Shown here: positions 41,031-48,910 of the stretch, piece by piece | How the letters are laid out: the number at the start of each line of letters is the position of its first letter | Numbering within the stretch: the stretch's first letter is position 1 | DNA from: Clostridia bacterium | GTDB taxonomy: Bacteria > Bacillota > Clostridia > Oscillospirales > Acutalibacteraceae | DNA: 64,000 nucleotides | Reading direction: 5' to 3' | NCBI GenBank assembly: GCA_017465825.1 | Contig: JAFTVI010000035.1 | Span: 1 to 64,000, forward strand | Made by a program: the position numbers and the translations under genes | The notes under the pieces: generated by a model | Told to the model about the DNA's origin: nothing | What the model saw: the letters and a program-made list of their open reading frames with translations, nothing else | Databases searched by the model: none

Positions 41031-42134
41031 TTATCTTACAAGAGAGAGGATAAGACCGCCGGCGATAACCGAAGCAATCTGTCCTGAAACGTTAACACCA
41101 ACAGCCTGCATAAGAATGAAGTTCTGCGGGTCTTCCTTGAGAGCCAGCTTGCTGACAACTCGTGAGGACATCGGGAATGCGGAAATACCTGATGCACCGA
41201 TCATAGGATTGATCTTTTCTTTGAGGAAAAGGTTCATAAGCTTTGCAAGCATAATTCCGCCGAATGTATCGAAGATGAAAGCGAAAAGTCCGAGACCGAG
41301 GATAAGGAGTGTTTCGCCTCTGAGGAACTCTGCAGCTGTCATTCTTGATGCGATTGTAAGACCGAGGAATATTGTAATAAGGTTTGCAAGCACGTTCTGT
41401 GCAGTATCTGAAAGTGAGTTAAGAACGCCGCATTCTCTTATAAGGTTACCGAACATAAGGAAACCGATAAGTGCAACTGCATCGGGAGCAACAAGACCTA
41501 CAATGATTGTAACAACGATGGGGAAGAGAATCTTTGTAGTCTTTGAAACCTTCTTGTTTGAATACTTCATTCTGATCTGACGCTCTTTTTTGGTTGTGCA
41601 GAGCTTGATAATGGGGGGCTGTACAATGGGAACGAGCGCCATATAAGAGTATGCCGCAACCATAATAGCCGCTGTGTAGTTTGAGCCGAGTGTCTGTGCA
41701 ACGAAGATTGAGGTAGGACCGTCAGCTGCGCCGATAATTGCGATTGATGCTGCATCGTGAAGGTCGAAACCGAAAAGTGATGCAAGGCAAAGGGTAAAGA
41801 ATATACCGAACTGTGCCGCCGCACCGAAAAGCATAAGCTTAGGATTACCCAGCAGAGGTTCAAAGTCAATCATCGCACCGATACCGATAAAGAGTATCAA
41901 CGGCATAAGCTCGTTTGATTCAATACCGATTTCAAAAAGGTGGTCAATAACTGCTTTTGCGCCTGATTCGGGCAGGTTGATAAGGATCGCACCAAAGCCC
42001 ATAGGAAGGAGCAGTGTCGGTTCCATATCTTTTTTGATAGCAAGGTAAATGAGCACGCCGCCGATTATCCACATAACCGCCTGTTGCCATTCTAAGTTGA
42101 ATAAGTTTTCGAAAATTACACCCATTGGTTTCAT
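41031..42134 (-). CDS. Sodium ion-translocating decarboxylase beta subunit
   Basis: A 367-residue membrane protein with about ten helices, of the OadB/MmdB/GcdB family. It couples carboxybiotin decarboxylation to Na+ export. Conserved segments include GAADGPTSIFVAQTLG (region with the Asp that binds Na+), GVLNSLSDTAQNVLANL and NPMIGASGISAFPMSSRVV. Biotin carrier and carboxyltransferase subunits are not in the window, so the parent substrate (oxaloacetate, methylmalonyl-CoA or glutaconyl-CoA) is open. AGGAG lies 3 nt before ATG 42134 and 12 nt before an in-frame ATG at 42125, so either may be used. Confidence 0.93.
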   Translation of the reverse strand: MKPMGVIFENLFNLEWQQAVMWIIGGVLIYLAIKKDMEPTLLLPMGFGAILINLPESGAKAVIDHLFEIGIESNELMPLILFIGIGAMIDFEPLLGNPKLMLFGAAAQFGIFFTLCLASLFGFDLHDAASIAIIGAADGPTSIFVAQTLGSNYTAAIMVAAYSYMALVPIVQPPIIKLCTTKKERQIRMKYSNKKVSKTTKILFPIVVTIIVGLVAPDAVALIGFLMFGNLIRECGVLNSLSDTAQNVLANLITIFLGLTIASRMTAAEFLRGETLLILGLGLFAFIFDTFGGIMLAKLMNLFLKEKINPMIGASGISAFPMSSRVVSKLALKEDPQNFILMQAVGVNVSGQIASVIAGGLILSLVR

Positions 42135-42242
42135 TCTCTCCTTTTTTTATTGCGGAGTACAGATTGTCCGCTTATTTTTTTCGTACGCGAGTAATTGTAA
42201 CACAAATCAACAGACATTTCAACTGTTGTTTTAAAATAATAA

Positions 42243-42425
42243 ATAATAATTTAGCAGGGAATTTGTTTGGTGATTGTAGGGAGCGACGCCCTCGTCGCTC
42301 CGAATTATCCAAATCTGCGATTTGGATAATTATAAGGGGGTAAATTTATTTATTGATAAAAATGGCACATTTTTATCAATCGGCGCGACGGGGGCGACGC
42401 GCCCTACGGTGCGGTAAATTATTGT
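42243..42425. repeat. Mosaic repeat element R11
   Basis: Starts AATAATTTAGC and ends GGTAAATTATTGT. Contains GGAGCGACGCCCTCGTCGCTCC, ATTATCCAAATC/GATTTGGATAAT, ATTGATAAAAATG/CATTTTTATCAAT and GGCGCGACGGGGGCGACGCGCC. The right end, read on the minus strand, supplies CAA TAA of the GH43 gene. Confidence 0.78.
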
Positions 42426-43285
42426 TTTGTTTCCAGATGTCCGTCAACCTCGCAGATTTCTGTCAGCACGGGTCTTTCCATAGGATTATTGTTCGGTCTG
42501 TGGAGAATGAGGTATAATTTGCCGTCAAAGCCTTTGAATATCATACCGTGACCGCCGTCTTTTTCCGCAAGCAGAGGTAAATCGTGTTTCCAGTTGCCGC
42601 TGATATCACCGTTGTCCGAATAACTGACAGCCTGCACGTAGCCGCTGTCGGTAAAGCTTGACCATATCATATAAAGCCTGCCGCTTTCACCTCTGTAAAG
42701 AAACGGGCCGTCCGTTACCCAGTTGTTATGTTCTTTTCTTGCCCACCAGGGGTCAGAGCCTGCAAAAAGTGTTCTCGGTTCGCTGACTGCTTTTGATAAA
42801 TCATCGCTTAACTGCAATTCGCATACAGTTCCGTTTTTAATCTGGCAGTGCTCGTGGCAGAATACAATGTGCGGTGCGCCGTTTGTATCAATGTAAAGAG
42901 TGCCGTCAAGGCTCATCCATTCTTCGGGCGTGACAGGGTAGTCGGAAATTGGCTTGAACTTGCCGTCAGGTGTGTCAGCAACGAGAATCTGTGTGCCTCT
43001 GTTTCTGTCTGCGTTTTTGAAAGAGGCAAACATATAGAATTTATCATTGTATTTGTGCACCTCGGGCGCCCAGAAGTTGTGAGTTGCCCAGAAATCGTCG
43101 GATGCGGAGAAAACCTCCTGCGGCTCACTCCAGTTTTCAAGGTCTGTGCTGATGTAGACGTCAAAGCCCATATTCGGCGCCTTTTCGCCCGCCCAGCAGC
43201 CGGCTCCTCTTGTTCCGTACATATAATATTTGCCGTTTTCGGGCAGTATAAACGGGTCACGGATGTTGATTTCACTTAATTTCAT
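42419..43285 (-). CDS. Glycoside hydrolase family 43 protein
   Basis: A 288-residue five-bladed propeller enzyme of the GH43 type (arabinofuranosidase or xylosidase). The general base Asp is in INIRDPFIL; MSLDGTLYID carries the pKa-tuning Asp; the acid Glu is likely in WAPEVHKYND or a nearby blade. DGPFLYRGESGRLYMIWSS and HGMIFKGFDGKLYLILHRP complete the fold. No signal peptide, so it acts on imported oligosaccharides. Start at 43285. The C-terminal K-Q-stop is encoded by the end of repeat R11. Confidence 0.85.
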   Translation of the reverse strand: MKLSEINIRDPFILPENGKYYMYGTRGAGCWAGEKAPNMGFDVYISTDLENWSEPQEVFSASDDFWATHNFWAPEVHKYNDKFYMFASFKNADRNRGTQILVADTPDGKFKPISDYPVTPEEWMSLDGTLYIDTNGAPHIVFCHEHCQIKNGTVCELQLSDDLSKAVSEPRTLFAGSDPWWARKEHNNWVTDGPFLYRGESGRLYMIWSSFTDSGYVQAVSYSDNGDISGNWKHDLPLLAEKDGGHGMIFKGFDGKLYLILHRPNNNPMERPVLTEICEVDGHLETKQ

Positions 43286-43341
43286 TGTTTTTACCTCTCA
43301 TTGAAAACAGGCAGATTTGCATCCGCCCGTTTGGTTTGCTG

Positions 43342-45033
43342 TTAAATAAGATTCTTGAAATATGTCATAATGCTCTTGAAGAAATCAATGATTTTCTGGA
43401 AGAAGCTCATAATCAGGCTGAAGAAGCCTTCGTCCGAGCTTACGGTTGTTTTGCCGTAGCCGGGAAGAGTAACGTTGTTGTCTGCGGGAGTTTCATCAAC
43501 GGTAAATTCGGTCATAACAGGCATCAATACACCCGATACAAGCAAGTCAACACCCTGTCCATATGATAAACCGCTGCTTGCAAACGTGATAATCCAGGAA
43601 GGAACTTCAACATCAAGCATTGTGCAGATAAATGTCAGCGCCGTTGTGTATTCTTCTGTTGTGAGGTCTGCAAGCGCATAGTTGAGAACTGCTGAAAGAG
43701 CTGTTGAAAGCACCTCTAATTCCGTGCTGTAAATGGGATAGTTTTCATCGCCTACGCAGTGAGCCTGATAAATTGTGATTATAAGGTCGATGAGGTCGGT
43801 GTAGTTGCTGCTTGTGAGTGTGTCACCGTTTGCTTTTGCAAGTGCCTCAACACTCTTGCCTGCTGTTTCTGCATCCTTTTCGTAAAGAGGATATTTAAGT
43901 GCATCGCAGAGCTTTGTGCTTATCTTATCAAATATTGCAACAAATTCAGCATTCTCTTCTTCGTTGAGCTTGAGAAGCTTTTTGAGAGTTGAGGGAGTAA
44001 GGTAACCGTCGAAGCCCTTTCTCAGACCGTACCAGATGCAATTCTTTGCATATTTTGTAAAATCGGAGCCTGCAAGTGCAACAGCATCAGCTGAAAGTCC
44101 TGCGGGAAGGAGAGAAGTGTCGATTTTTGTAACATTTCTTGATTCAAATACAACATCTTCACCGAATGTGATGTATCTGTAAACTACGGGATAGCCGTTG
44201 AGAGAGTTTGTAACTGCGTCATAAATAACCTTGCCGTTGGCTGCCGTGTAGCTTGCAATGTCCTGATTGTGAGTGTGTCCCGTAAAGATGTACTGTACAC
44301 CGTTCGATGCAAGAACCTCTGCAAGACCGAGACTGCTGTCAACAACAGCACCTTCGTGGATTGCATCGTTAAAGATGTAATGCTCAAGAAGATTGTGGTG
44401 CATCATTGCAATAACCTTTTTGCCGTCAGCGGCTGCCTGCTTGCACTGTGCTTCGATCCAGTCAACTCTTTCAGCAGTCATACATTCAACGCCCTGACCT
44501 TCTCCTGTGCTGTCAATACCGAGAACTCTGTATTCGTCGTTGAGGTCAGCAACGTATGATATTGAATTTGTGTCAACTGCAATCGCGTCTGCATAACCGA
44601 ACTGTGCATAGATTGTTGCAAATGTTTCGGAAGAAGATTTGAACACGTCGTGATTGCCGGGGATAACGTAAATCTGTTTGCCGGTTTCTTTTTCAAAATC
44701 AGCAAGCTTTGCCGCAAAGAGGAGATGCTCAGCCTCTGTGCCTGCATTGATATTGTCGCCCGAAAGAAGAATTGCTTGGGCATCACTGTCAGCGGCGGCA
44801 TCAAGAAATGCAGTAATTATTGCATTTGATTCATAAATAAGCTGACCGGATGAGGGAACGTGTGCATACATATTGTCTGCAGTGTTGCCTGTGTAGGGGG
44901 TTAAGGAATTTGCCGAAAAATGAAGGTCGCTTGCTACGATGACTTTAAGGTCATTGTCTGCCGCAGAAGCAACAATCGCCATAGAACTGAACGCTATAAT
45001 GAGTGATAAGAGGATAGCCAGAACTTTTTTCAT
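43342..45033 (-). CDS. Secreted metallophosphoesterase
   Basis: A 563-residue exported calcineurin-like phosphoesterase. The start at 45033 gives a clear signal peptide (MKKVLAILLSLIIAFSSMAI...ASA) and follows AAAGGAAAA. Metal motifs are VIVASDLHFSAN, LLSGDNINAG, VIPGNHDVF, IAMMHHNLLEH and IFTGHTHNQD. A roughly 250-residue helical C-terminal part follows, ending in an amphipathic Phe/Ile/Lys-rich helix that may touch the membrane. Substrate unknown; perhaps a nucleotidase or diesterase for scavenging phosphate. Confidence 0.82.
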   Translation of the reverse strand: MKKVLAILLSLIIAFSSMAIVASAADNDLKVIVASDLHFSANSLTPYTGNTADNMYAHVPSSGQLIYESNAIITAFLDAAADSDAQAILLSGDNINAGTEAEHLLFAAKLADFEKETGKQIYVIPGNHDVFKSSSETFATIYAQFGYADAIAVDTNSISYVADLNDEYRVLGIDSTGEGQGVECMTAERVDWIEAQCKQAAADGKKVIAMMHHNLLEHYIFNDAIHEGAVVDSSLGLAEVLASNGVQYIFTGHTHNQDIASYTAANGKVIYDAVTNSLNGYPVVYRYITFGEDVVFESRNVTKIDTSLLPAGLSADAVALAGSDFTKYAKNCIWYGLRKGFDGYLTPSTLKKLLKLNEEENAEFVAIFDKISTKLCDALKYPLYEKDAETAGKSVEALAKANGDTLTSSNYTDLIDLIITIYQAHCVGDENYPIYSTELEVLSTALSAVLNYALADLTTEEYTTALTFICTMLDVEVPSWIITFASSGLSYGQGVDLLVSGVLMPVMTEFTVDETPADNNVTLPGYGKTTVSSDEGFFSLIMSFFQKIIDFFKSIMTYFKNLI

Positions 45034-45178
45034 AAAAATTTTCCTTTCTTTATAATTGTATAATACAATTATATTATATAGCATTTCAAATGTACCACAA
45101 AAATCAAGAAATGTCAATTAAATATAAAAATATTCTGTTTTTGCAAAAAAAATTATAAAAAATTTTATAAAAAAACTA

Positions 45179-45232
45179 TTGACAAACAGAGATTTGTCAG
45201 CTATAATAATGATAACAATTATTATTATTGTT
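45179..45232 (+). promoter_or_regulatory. Promoter and operators of the Fur-family regulator gene
   Basis: Perfect TTGACA (45179-45184), 17 nt, perfect TATAAT (45202-45207). Two inverted repeats are present: TGACAAA/TTTGTCA (45180-45199) across the -35 box, and AACAAT/ATTGTT (45214-45232) over the transcription start, rich in ATTAT as in Fur/PerR boxes. Autoregulation is likely. Confidence 0.7.
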
Positions 45233-45246
45233 AAGGAGACAGTAAA

Positions 45247-45642
45247 ATGAGTGAAAAAGTAAGAAAGTTCTCGCGCAAGAGGGAAGCGATTCGCACGGTG
45301 CTTGCAAATACAAAATCTCATCCGACTGCCGAGTGGATTTTCTCCACACTCAAGCCTGAAATTCCCGATTTAAGCCTTGCAACCGTTTACAGGAATTTAA
45401 GCGAAATGAAAGAAAACGGTGAGGTTCAGAGCGTGGCATTCTGGGGCGGCAAAGAGAGATTTGACGGCAACGTTGAAAAACATTCTCACTTCGTTTGCGA
45501 TAAGTGCGGCAGAATTGATGATTTTGATTTTATTATGCACGATAAGGAGCTTGACGGCGTAGCACAAAGCCACTTCGGCGGTAAAATCGATTTCCACACA
45601 CTTGTTTTTCACGGCACCTGCTGTGAATGCGTTAATGAATAA
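45247..45642 (+). CDS. Fur-family transcriptional regulator (PerR-like)
   Basis: A 131-residue metalloregulator. The winged helix holds HPTAEWIFSTLKPEIPDLSLATVYRNL; the metal part has HSHFVCDKCGRIDDF and a C-terminal CCECV pair, giving the two CxxC motifs of a structural zinc site. The His-rich regulatory site suits PerR-like sensing of peroxide by Fe2+. It is followed 69 nt later by a rubrerythrin gene, a usual PerR target in clostridia. AAGGAG precedes ATG 45247. Confidence 0.88.
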   Translation: MSEKVRKFSRKREAIRTVLANTKSHPTAEWIFSTLKPEIPDLSLATVYRNLSEMKENGEVQSVAFWGGKERFDGNVEKHSHFVCDKCGRIDDFDFIMHDKELDGVAQSHFGGKIDFHTLVFHGTCCECVNE

Positions 45643-45711
45643 GCTTGTAGCATCGTAAGATGTTCACATAAATCAAAAAATAATTAAAATTTACTTTGGA
45701 GGTAATTGAAA

Positions 45712-46299
45712 ATGAAAAAATGGGTTTGTCCGGTATGCGGTTATATTCACGAAGGAGATACAGCACCTGAAAGCTGTCCTGTATGTAAGGTTCCCGGCAG
45801 TAAATTCAAGGAGCAGGTTGGCGAAATGAAGCTTGCTGCAGAGCACGAATTCGGTATTTATGAGAAAACTGTTGCTAATAATCCCGACATCAGCGCAGAG
45901 GATAAGCAGTATATTCTTGACCAGTTGATGGCAAACTTCAACGGCGAATGTTCAGAGGTAGGTATGTACCTGTGTATGGCTCGTATTGCTCACCGTGAAG
46001 GCTATCCCGAAATCGGTCTGTACTGGGAAAAGGCTGCTTATGAAGAGGCAGAGCACGCAGCAAAGTTTGCTGAGCTTTTAGGCGGCACATTAGAGCCCAA
46101 TATGAAGGCTACAACAAAGGATAACCTTGCTTGGCGTGTAGATTGCGAGTACGGCGCAACAGCAGGTAAGTTCGACCTTGCCGCTTGTGCAAAGAAGAAC
46201 GGACTTGACGCTATCCACGATACAGTCCACGAAATGGCAAGAGACGAAGCAAGACACGGCAAAGCTCTCGAAGGTCTTCTCAAGAGATATTTCGGTTAA
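45712..46299 (+). CDS. Reverse rubrerythrin
   Basis: A 195-residue peroxidase with the rubredoxin-like domain at the N-terminus (WVCPVCGYIHEG, CPVCKVPGS) and the diiron four-helix domain after it (NGECSEVGMYLCMARIAHRE, YEEAEHAAKFAELLGG, HEMARDEARHGKALEGLL). This order is reversed compared with classical rubrerythrin and is known from clostridia, where the enzyme reduces peroxide and oxygen with NADH through partner proteins. ATG 45712 follows GGAGG at 45698. Likely controlled by the upstream Fur-family protein. Confidence 0.93.
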   Translation: MKKWVCPVCGYIHEGDTAPESCPVCKVPGSKFKEQVGEMKLAAEHEFGIYEKTVANNPDISAEDKQYILDQLMANFNGECSEVGMYLCMARIAHREGYPEIGLYWEKAAYEEAEHAAKFAELLGGTLEPNMKATTKDNLAWRVDCEYGATAGKFDLAACAKKNGLDAIHDTVHEMARDEARHGKALEGLLKRYFG

Positions 46300-46329
46300 T
46301 AAAACAACGATAAATAAAGAGTTTTTCCA

Positions 46330-46363
46330 AGAGAGAACGGCTGTTGTTGTTCTCTCTGTTTTT
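46330..46363 (+). terminator. Intrinsic terminator after rubrerythrin
   Basis: 9-bp stem AGAGAGAAC/GTTCTCTCT (46330-46357) then GTTTTT. Confidence 0.88.
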
Positions 46364-46471
46364 ACGTCTGTAAGCTCAATTGTGATTTTTGTTGTTTATA
46401 TGTACTCTTGCGAACACCAAGAGAGGTAAAAATATAGCGCGGAGCTTGCGCCCCACGCTGTTATGTTTCAA

Positions 46472-47209
46472 TTATAATCCAAGTAACTGCTTTTTCTTTG
46501 CGTCAAATTCTTCTTGGGTAATCACACCTTTATCAAGCAATTCTTTGTATTTAGTTAACTGCTCCGTTTCATCGACCTTTGCTTCGACTTTAGTTACAAC
46601 ACTTTCCTTTTTTTGTTGTCTTTCGATTAAGAGATTGTTTATTGTTGAATAAATTTCATTAGCATTTTTTATAGCAAGGAAACTGATTTTGCCTGATGAA
46701 GTTGAAACCGAAACACCCTTTAAAAGCTGAATTGTTGCAGTTGCAGAAACAGAGTCAACAGGCAAATCAACTCTTTTACCAAACTGAACTTTACCGTAAA
46801 CTCGTTTATCCGTAACCGTCAACTCATAACTGCGAAGCCATAAGTAAATAAGTCCGCCCAATAAAGCCATAGACACAAACGGTATCAAAGTAGGTAGATA
46901 ATAATAATTATCAAGACTATGAAAAGCGTAGCCTATTGCACTGCCGTAAATAATTTGCGGACAATCCATTTTATCTTCATTATTTAATATTCCGTCATCA
47001 CGTTTATCATCATAATAGTCGTCAGGCCACTTATAACACCGACTATAGTGTTCGTGATTTTCACCGTAGTTTCTATTATAATAAGACATATCATCTAATG
47101 TGAAAATAACAGAGAGCAACACAGAGAGAAAAGCACCAGTGATGACAAAAATTTGAAATAATTTTTTAATATTAAATTTTTTACTTTGAATTAAAACTTT
47201 TTCTTCCAT
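46472..47209 (-). CDS. SHOCT-domain membrane protein
   Basis: A 245-residue protein with two membrane segments (about 17-39 and 103-122), a Tyr/Asp-rich outside loop between them (about 40-95), a PH-like cytosolic domain (LTVTDKRVYGKVQFGKRVDLP) and a C-terminal SHOCT motif (KYKELLDKGVITQEEFDAKK). SHOCT is a short oligomerisation motif found at the ends of many bacterial membrane proteins. It is the second gene behind structured RNA B, 15 nt after the small HTH gene, with AAAAAGGAG at its start. Confidence 0.75.
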   Translation of the reverse strand: MEEKVLIQSKKFNIKKLFQIFVITGAFLSVLLSVIFTLDDMSYYNRNYGENHEHYSRCYKWPDDYYDDKRDDGILNNEDKMDCPQIIYGSAIGYAFHSLDNYYYLPTLIPFVSMALLGGLIYLWLRSYELTVTDKRVYGKVQFGKRVDLPVDSVSATATIQLLKGVSVSTSSGKISFLAIKNANEIYSTINNLLIERQQKKESVVTKVEAKVDETEQLTKYKELLDKGVITQEEFDAKKKQLLGL

Positions 47210-47224
47210 TTCTTAAACTCCTTT

Positions 47225-47386
47225 TTATTTTTCTGGTTTTAATGCATCGACGGGTATTCTCCAGGGGCTACCTTTTTTGTCTTGCTCTGCCCCCGGAATT
47301 TTTCCTTCTCTGCACCATTGTGTAATTTGGGATTGTTTGCATTCCCATATTTCAGCCATTGCTTTTGTGCCGATAAAATCCCCCAT
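47225..47386 (-). CDS. Small helix-turn-helix protein (53 aa) behind structured RNA B
   Basis: A 53-residue protein, MGDFIGTKAMAEIWECKQSQ followed by ITQWCREGKIPGAEQDKKG and SPWRIPVDALKPEK. This is the excisionase/MerR-like single HTH seen in many small clostridial proteins; WCREGKIPGA and PWRIP are typical. It probably binds DNA. AGGAGG stands 4 nt before the ATG at 47386 and just after the T-run of the RNA B terminator, so expression should depend on read-through. Confidence 0.75.
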   Translation of the reverse strand: MGDFIGTKAMAEIWECKQSQITQWCREGKIPGAEQDKKGSPWRIPVDALKPEK

Positions 47387-47399
47387 ATCTACCTCCTAA

Positions 47400-47587
47400 A
47401 AATAAAAAAAGTGTGTGCAAACCGAAGTTGTGCACACACTGAAAAACACAAACTTCGATTAGCTACCACACTATAATTTCTTTTCTCACAAAAAAGGGAA
47501 CGCGAAATTACGAAGTTCGTGCTTTTACCGAAAGATAAAAACACTAACCCCTTTGTGAGAAAAAACAATATTAAATTATAGTGTGGT
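47400..47587 (-). ncRNA. Structured RNA leader B (candidate attenuator/riboswitch)
   Basis: Minus strand. 5' arm ACCACACTATAATTT (47573-47587) pairs perfectly with AAATTATAGTGTGGT (47465-47479). A second helix TTTTCTCACAAA with its complement (47481-47564 region) and a GTG...TTTTA/TAAAA...CAC hairpin (47519-47544) with TTTCGGTAAAA follow. The linker CGAAGTTTGTG can pair with CACAACTTCG in the terminator, a possible antiterminator. Terminator stem AGTGTGTGCA/TGCACACACT (47410-47440), T-run TTTTTTTATTTTT, then AGGAGG of the HTH gene. Confidence 0.75.
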
Positions 47588-47593
47588 GCATTC

Positions 47594-47622
47594 AGTATAA
47601 CACATTAAAATTCATACTTCAA
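47594..47622 (-). promoter_or_regulatory. Promoter of RNA B
   Basis: Minus strand TTGAAG (47617-47622), 17-nt spacer, TATACT (47594-47599), 6 nt before the closing helix. Identical geometry to the promoter of RNA A. Confidence 0.78.
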
Positions 47623-47711
47623 GCAAATCGCAAGATTTTTCTTAATATAACACTTTATTTCTTCCAAAAGTTGTGGTATATTATTTTTACAAAACGGAAT
47701 GAGGTGTGCGG

Positions 47712-48794
47712 ATGTTACACAAAGAGCTTGAACGGCGCAATCTGCCTGTGCTTAAAAGCAGGGATGAAATGAAAGATATTATGCAGCGCGAGGTTTACGG
47801 CTATCTGCCTGATGTGCCGTACAGCTGGAGCGTATCCGAGCCGACAGTTATTGATGACAGGTACTGCTGCGGGGATGTTGCTTTTTCTTATGTTGATTTC
47901 ACAATAGAAACCGGCGGCAAAGCTCATACTTTCAGAGTTGACAGGCTGTTGCATACCGACGGCAGAAAACGTCCGCTGATTATCGTTAATAATTTTCATC
48001 CTATGGAGAGTTCCCACTATTTTCCCCGAGAGGAGCTTTCCGAGTATGATGCGGACTATCTGCTTTTCTGTTACAAGGATGTTTCAAGTGATGACGGCGA
48101 TTTTACAACAGGTCTTGCGCCATTACTTCTGCCCGACGGACAGGTGAATGATACCGACTGCGGAAAAATCGCTATCTGGGCGTGGGCGGCTATGCGTGTG
48201 CTGGACTACGGTCTCACCCTTGAAGGTACGGACGCAGACAACGTGGCGATTGCAGGTCATTCAAGGCTTGGCAAAACCGCGCTGTATACGGCAATGACGG
48301 ATGAGCGTTTCAAATTTGCGTTTTCCAATGCGGCAGGCTGTGCAGGTGATGCTCTTGCTCACGGCAGTACGGGAATAGAGCTTTCGCATATTGACCGCAC
48401 ATTGAGAACACGTGGTGAAAACATTGCCGATATTGTTGAAAGGTTTCCTTTTTGGTTCTGCAAAAACTATGCCGCGTATGCAAAAGATAATGTTTCAGAT
48501 ACATTTGACCAGCATTATCTGCTTGCATCCGTTGCACCGCGATATGTGCTGGTATGCTCCTGCGATATGGACTACTGGGCAGACCCCGATTCACAGCAGA
48601 TGTGCTGTCTTGCCGCATCGGCTATGTGGGAGAATGACGGTCTGTCAGGTCTTGTGGGTTGCGACAGGTATCTCGAGGCAGGCGAGGCTCTGCTTGACGG
48701 GCACGTCGGCTATTTCAGGATTCATTCAAAACATTTCTTTTCACGCCACAGCTGGAAAAGATTTATTGAATTTATAGAAAAACATAAAGATTAA
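47712..48794 (+). CDS. CE15-like glucuronoyl esterase/hydrolase
   Basis: A 360-residue alpha/beta hydrolase resembling carbohydrate esterase family 15. The nucleophile Ser is in GHSRLGKTALY (CE15 usually GCSRxGK), followed by DERFKFAFSNAAGCAGDAL; the catalytic His is probably in HSKHFFSRHSWKRFIEFI. CE15 enzymes cut ester bonds between lignin or alcohols and glucuronic acid on xylan. No signal peptide is seen, unusual for polymer attack. ATG 47712 with GAGGTG just upstream; GTG 47706 overlaps it. Confidence 0.72.
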   Translation: MLHKELERRNLPVLKSRDEMKDIMQREVYGYLPDVPYSWSVSEPTVIDDRYCCGDVAFSYVDFTIETGGKAHTFRVDRLLHTDGRKRPLIIVNNFHPMESSHYFPREELSEYDADYLLFCYKDVSSDDGDFTTGLAPLLLPDGQVNDTDCGKIAIWAWAAMRVLDYGLTLEGTDADNVAIAGHSRLGKTALYTAMTDERFKFAFSNAAGCAGDALAHGSTGIELSHIDRTLRTRGENIADIVERFPFWFCKNYAAYAKDNVSDTFDQHYLLASVAPRYVLVCSCDMDYWADPDSQQMCCLAASAMWENDGLSGLVGCDRYLEAGEALLDGHVGYFRIHSKHFFSRHSWKRFIEFIEKHKD

Positions 48795-48910
48795 AGACTA
48801 ACTATAAAAAGTCAATAGTAAAAAGTAAAAAAAGTTGAGAATTGAAAGACGGAGAAAAAATGCATAACAAAACAGACGTCAAAGACGCCGAGTTTTTTGA
48901 TTAGAAAAAT

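Noticed and set aside
40909-41580. Plus-strand 223-codon ORF opposite the decarboxylase beta gene
   Set aside because: It is the antisense shadow of a clearly recognisable membrane protein gene and has no family features or ribosome-binding site.
47225-47622. Type III toxin-antitoxin (RNA antitoxin, terminator, toxin)
   Set aside because: There are no tandem RNA repeats, and the downstream protein is a 53-residue HTH protein, not a ToxN/TenpN-like nuclease.
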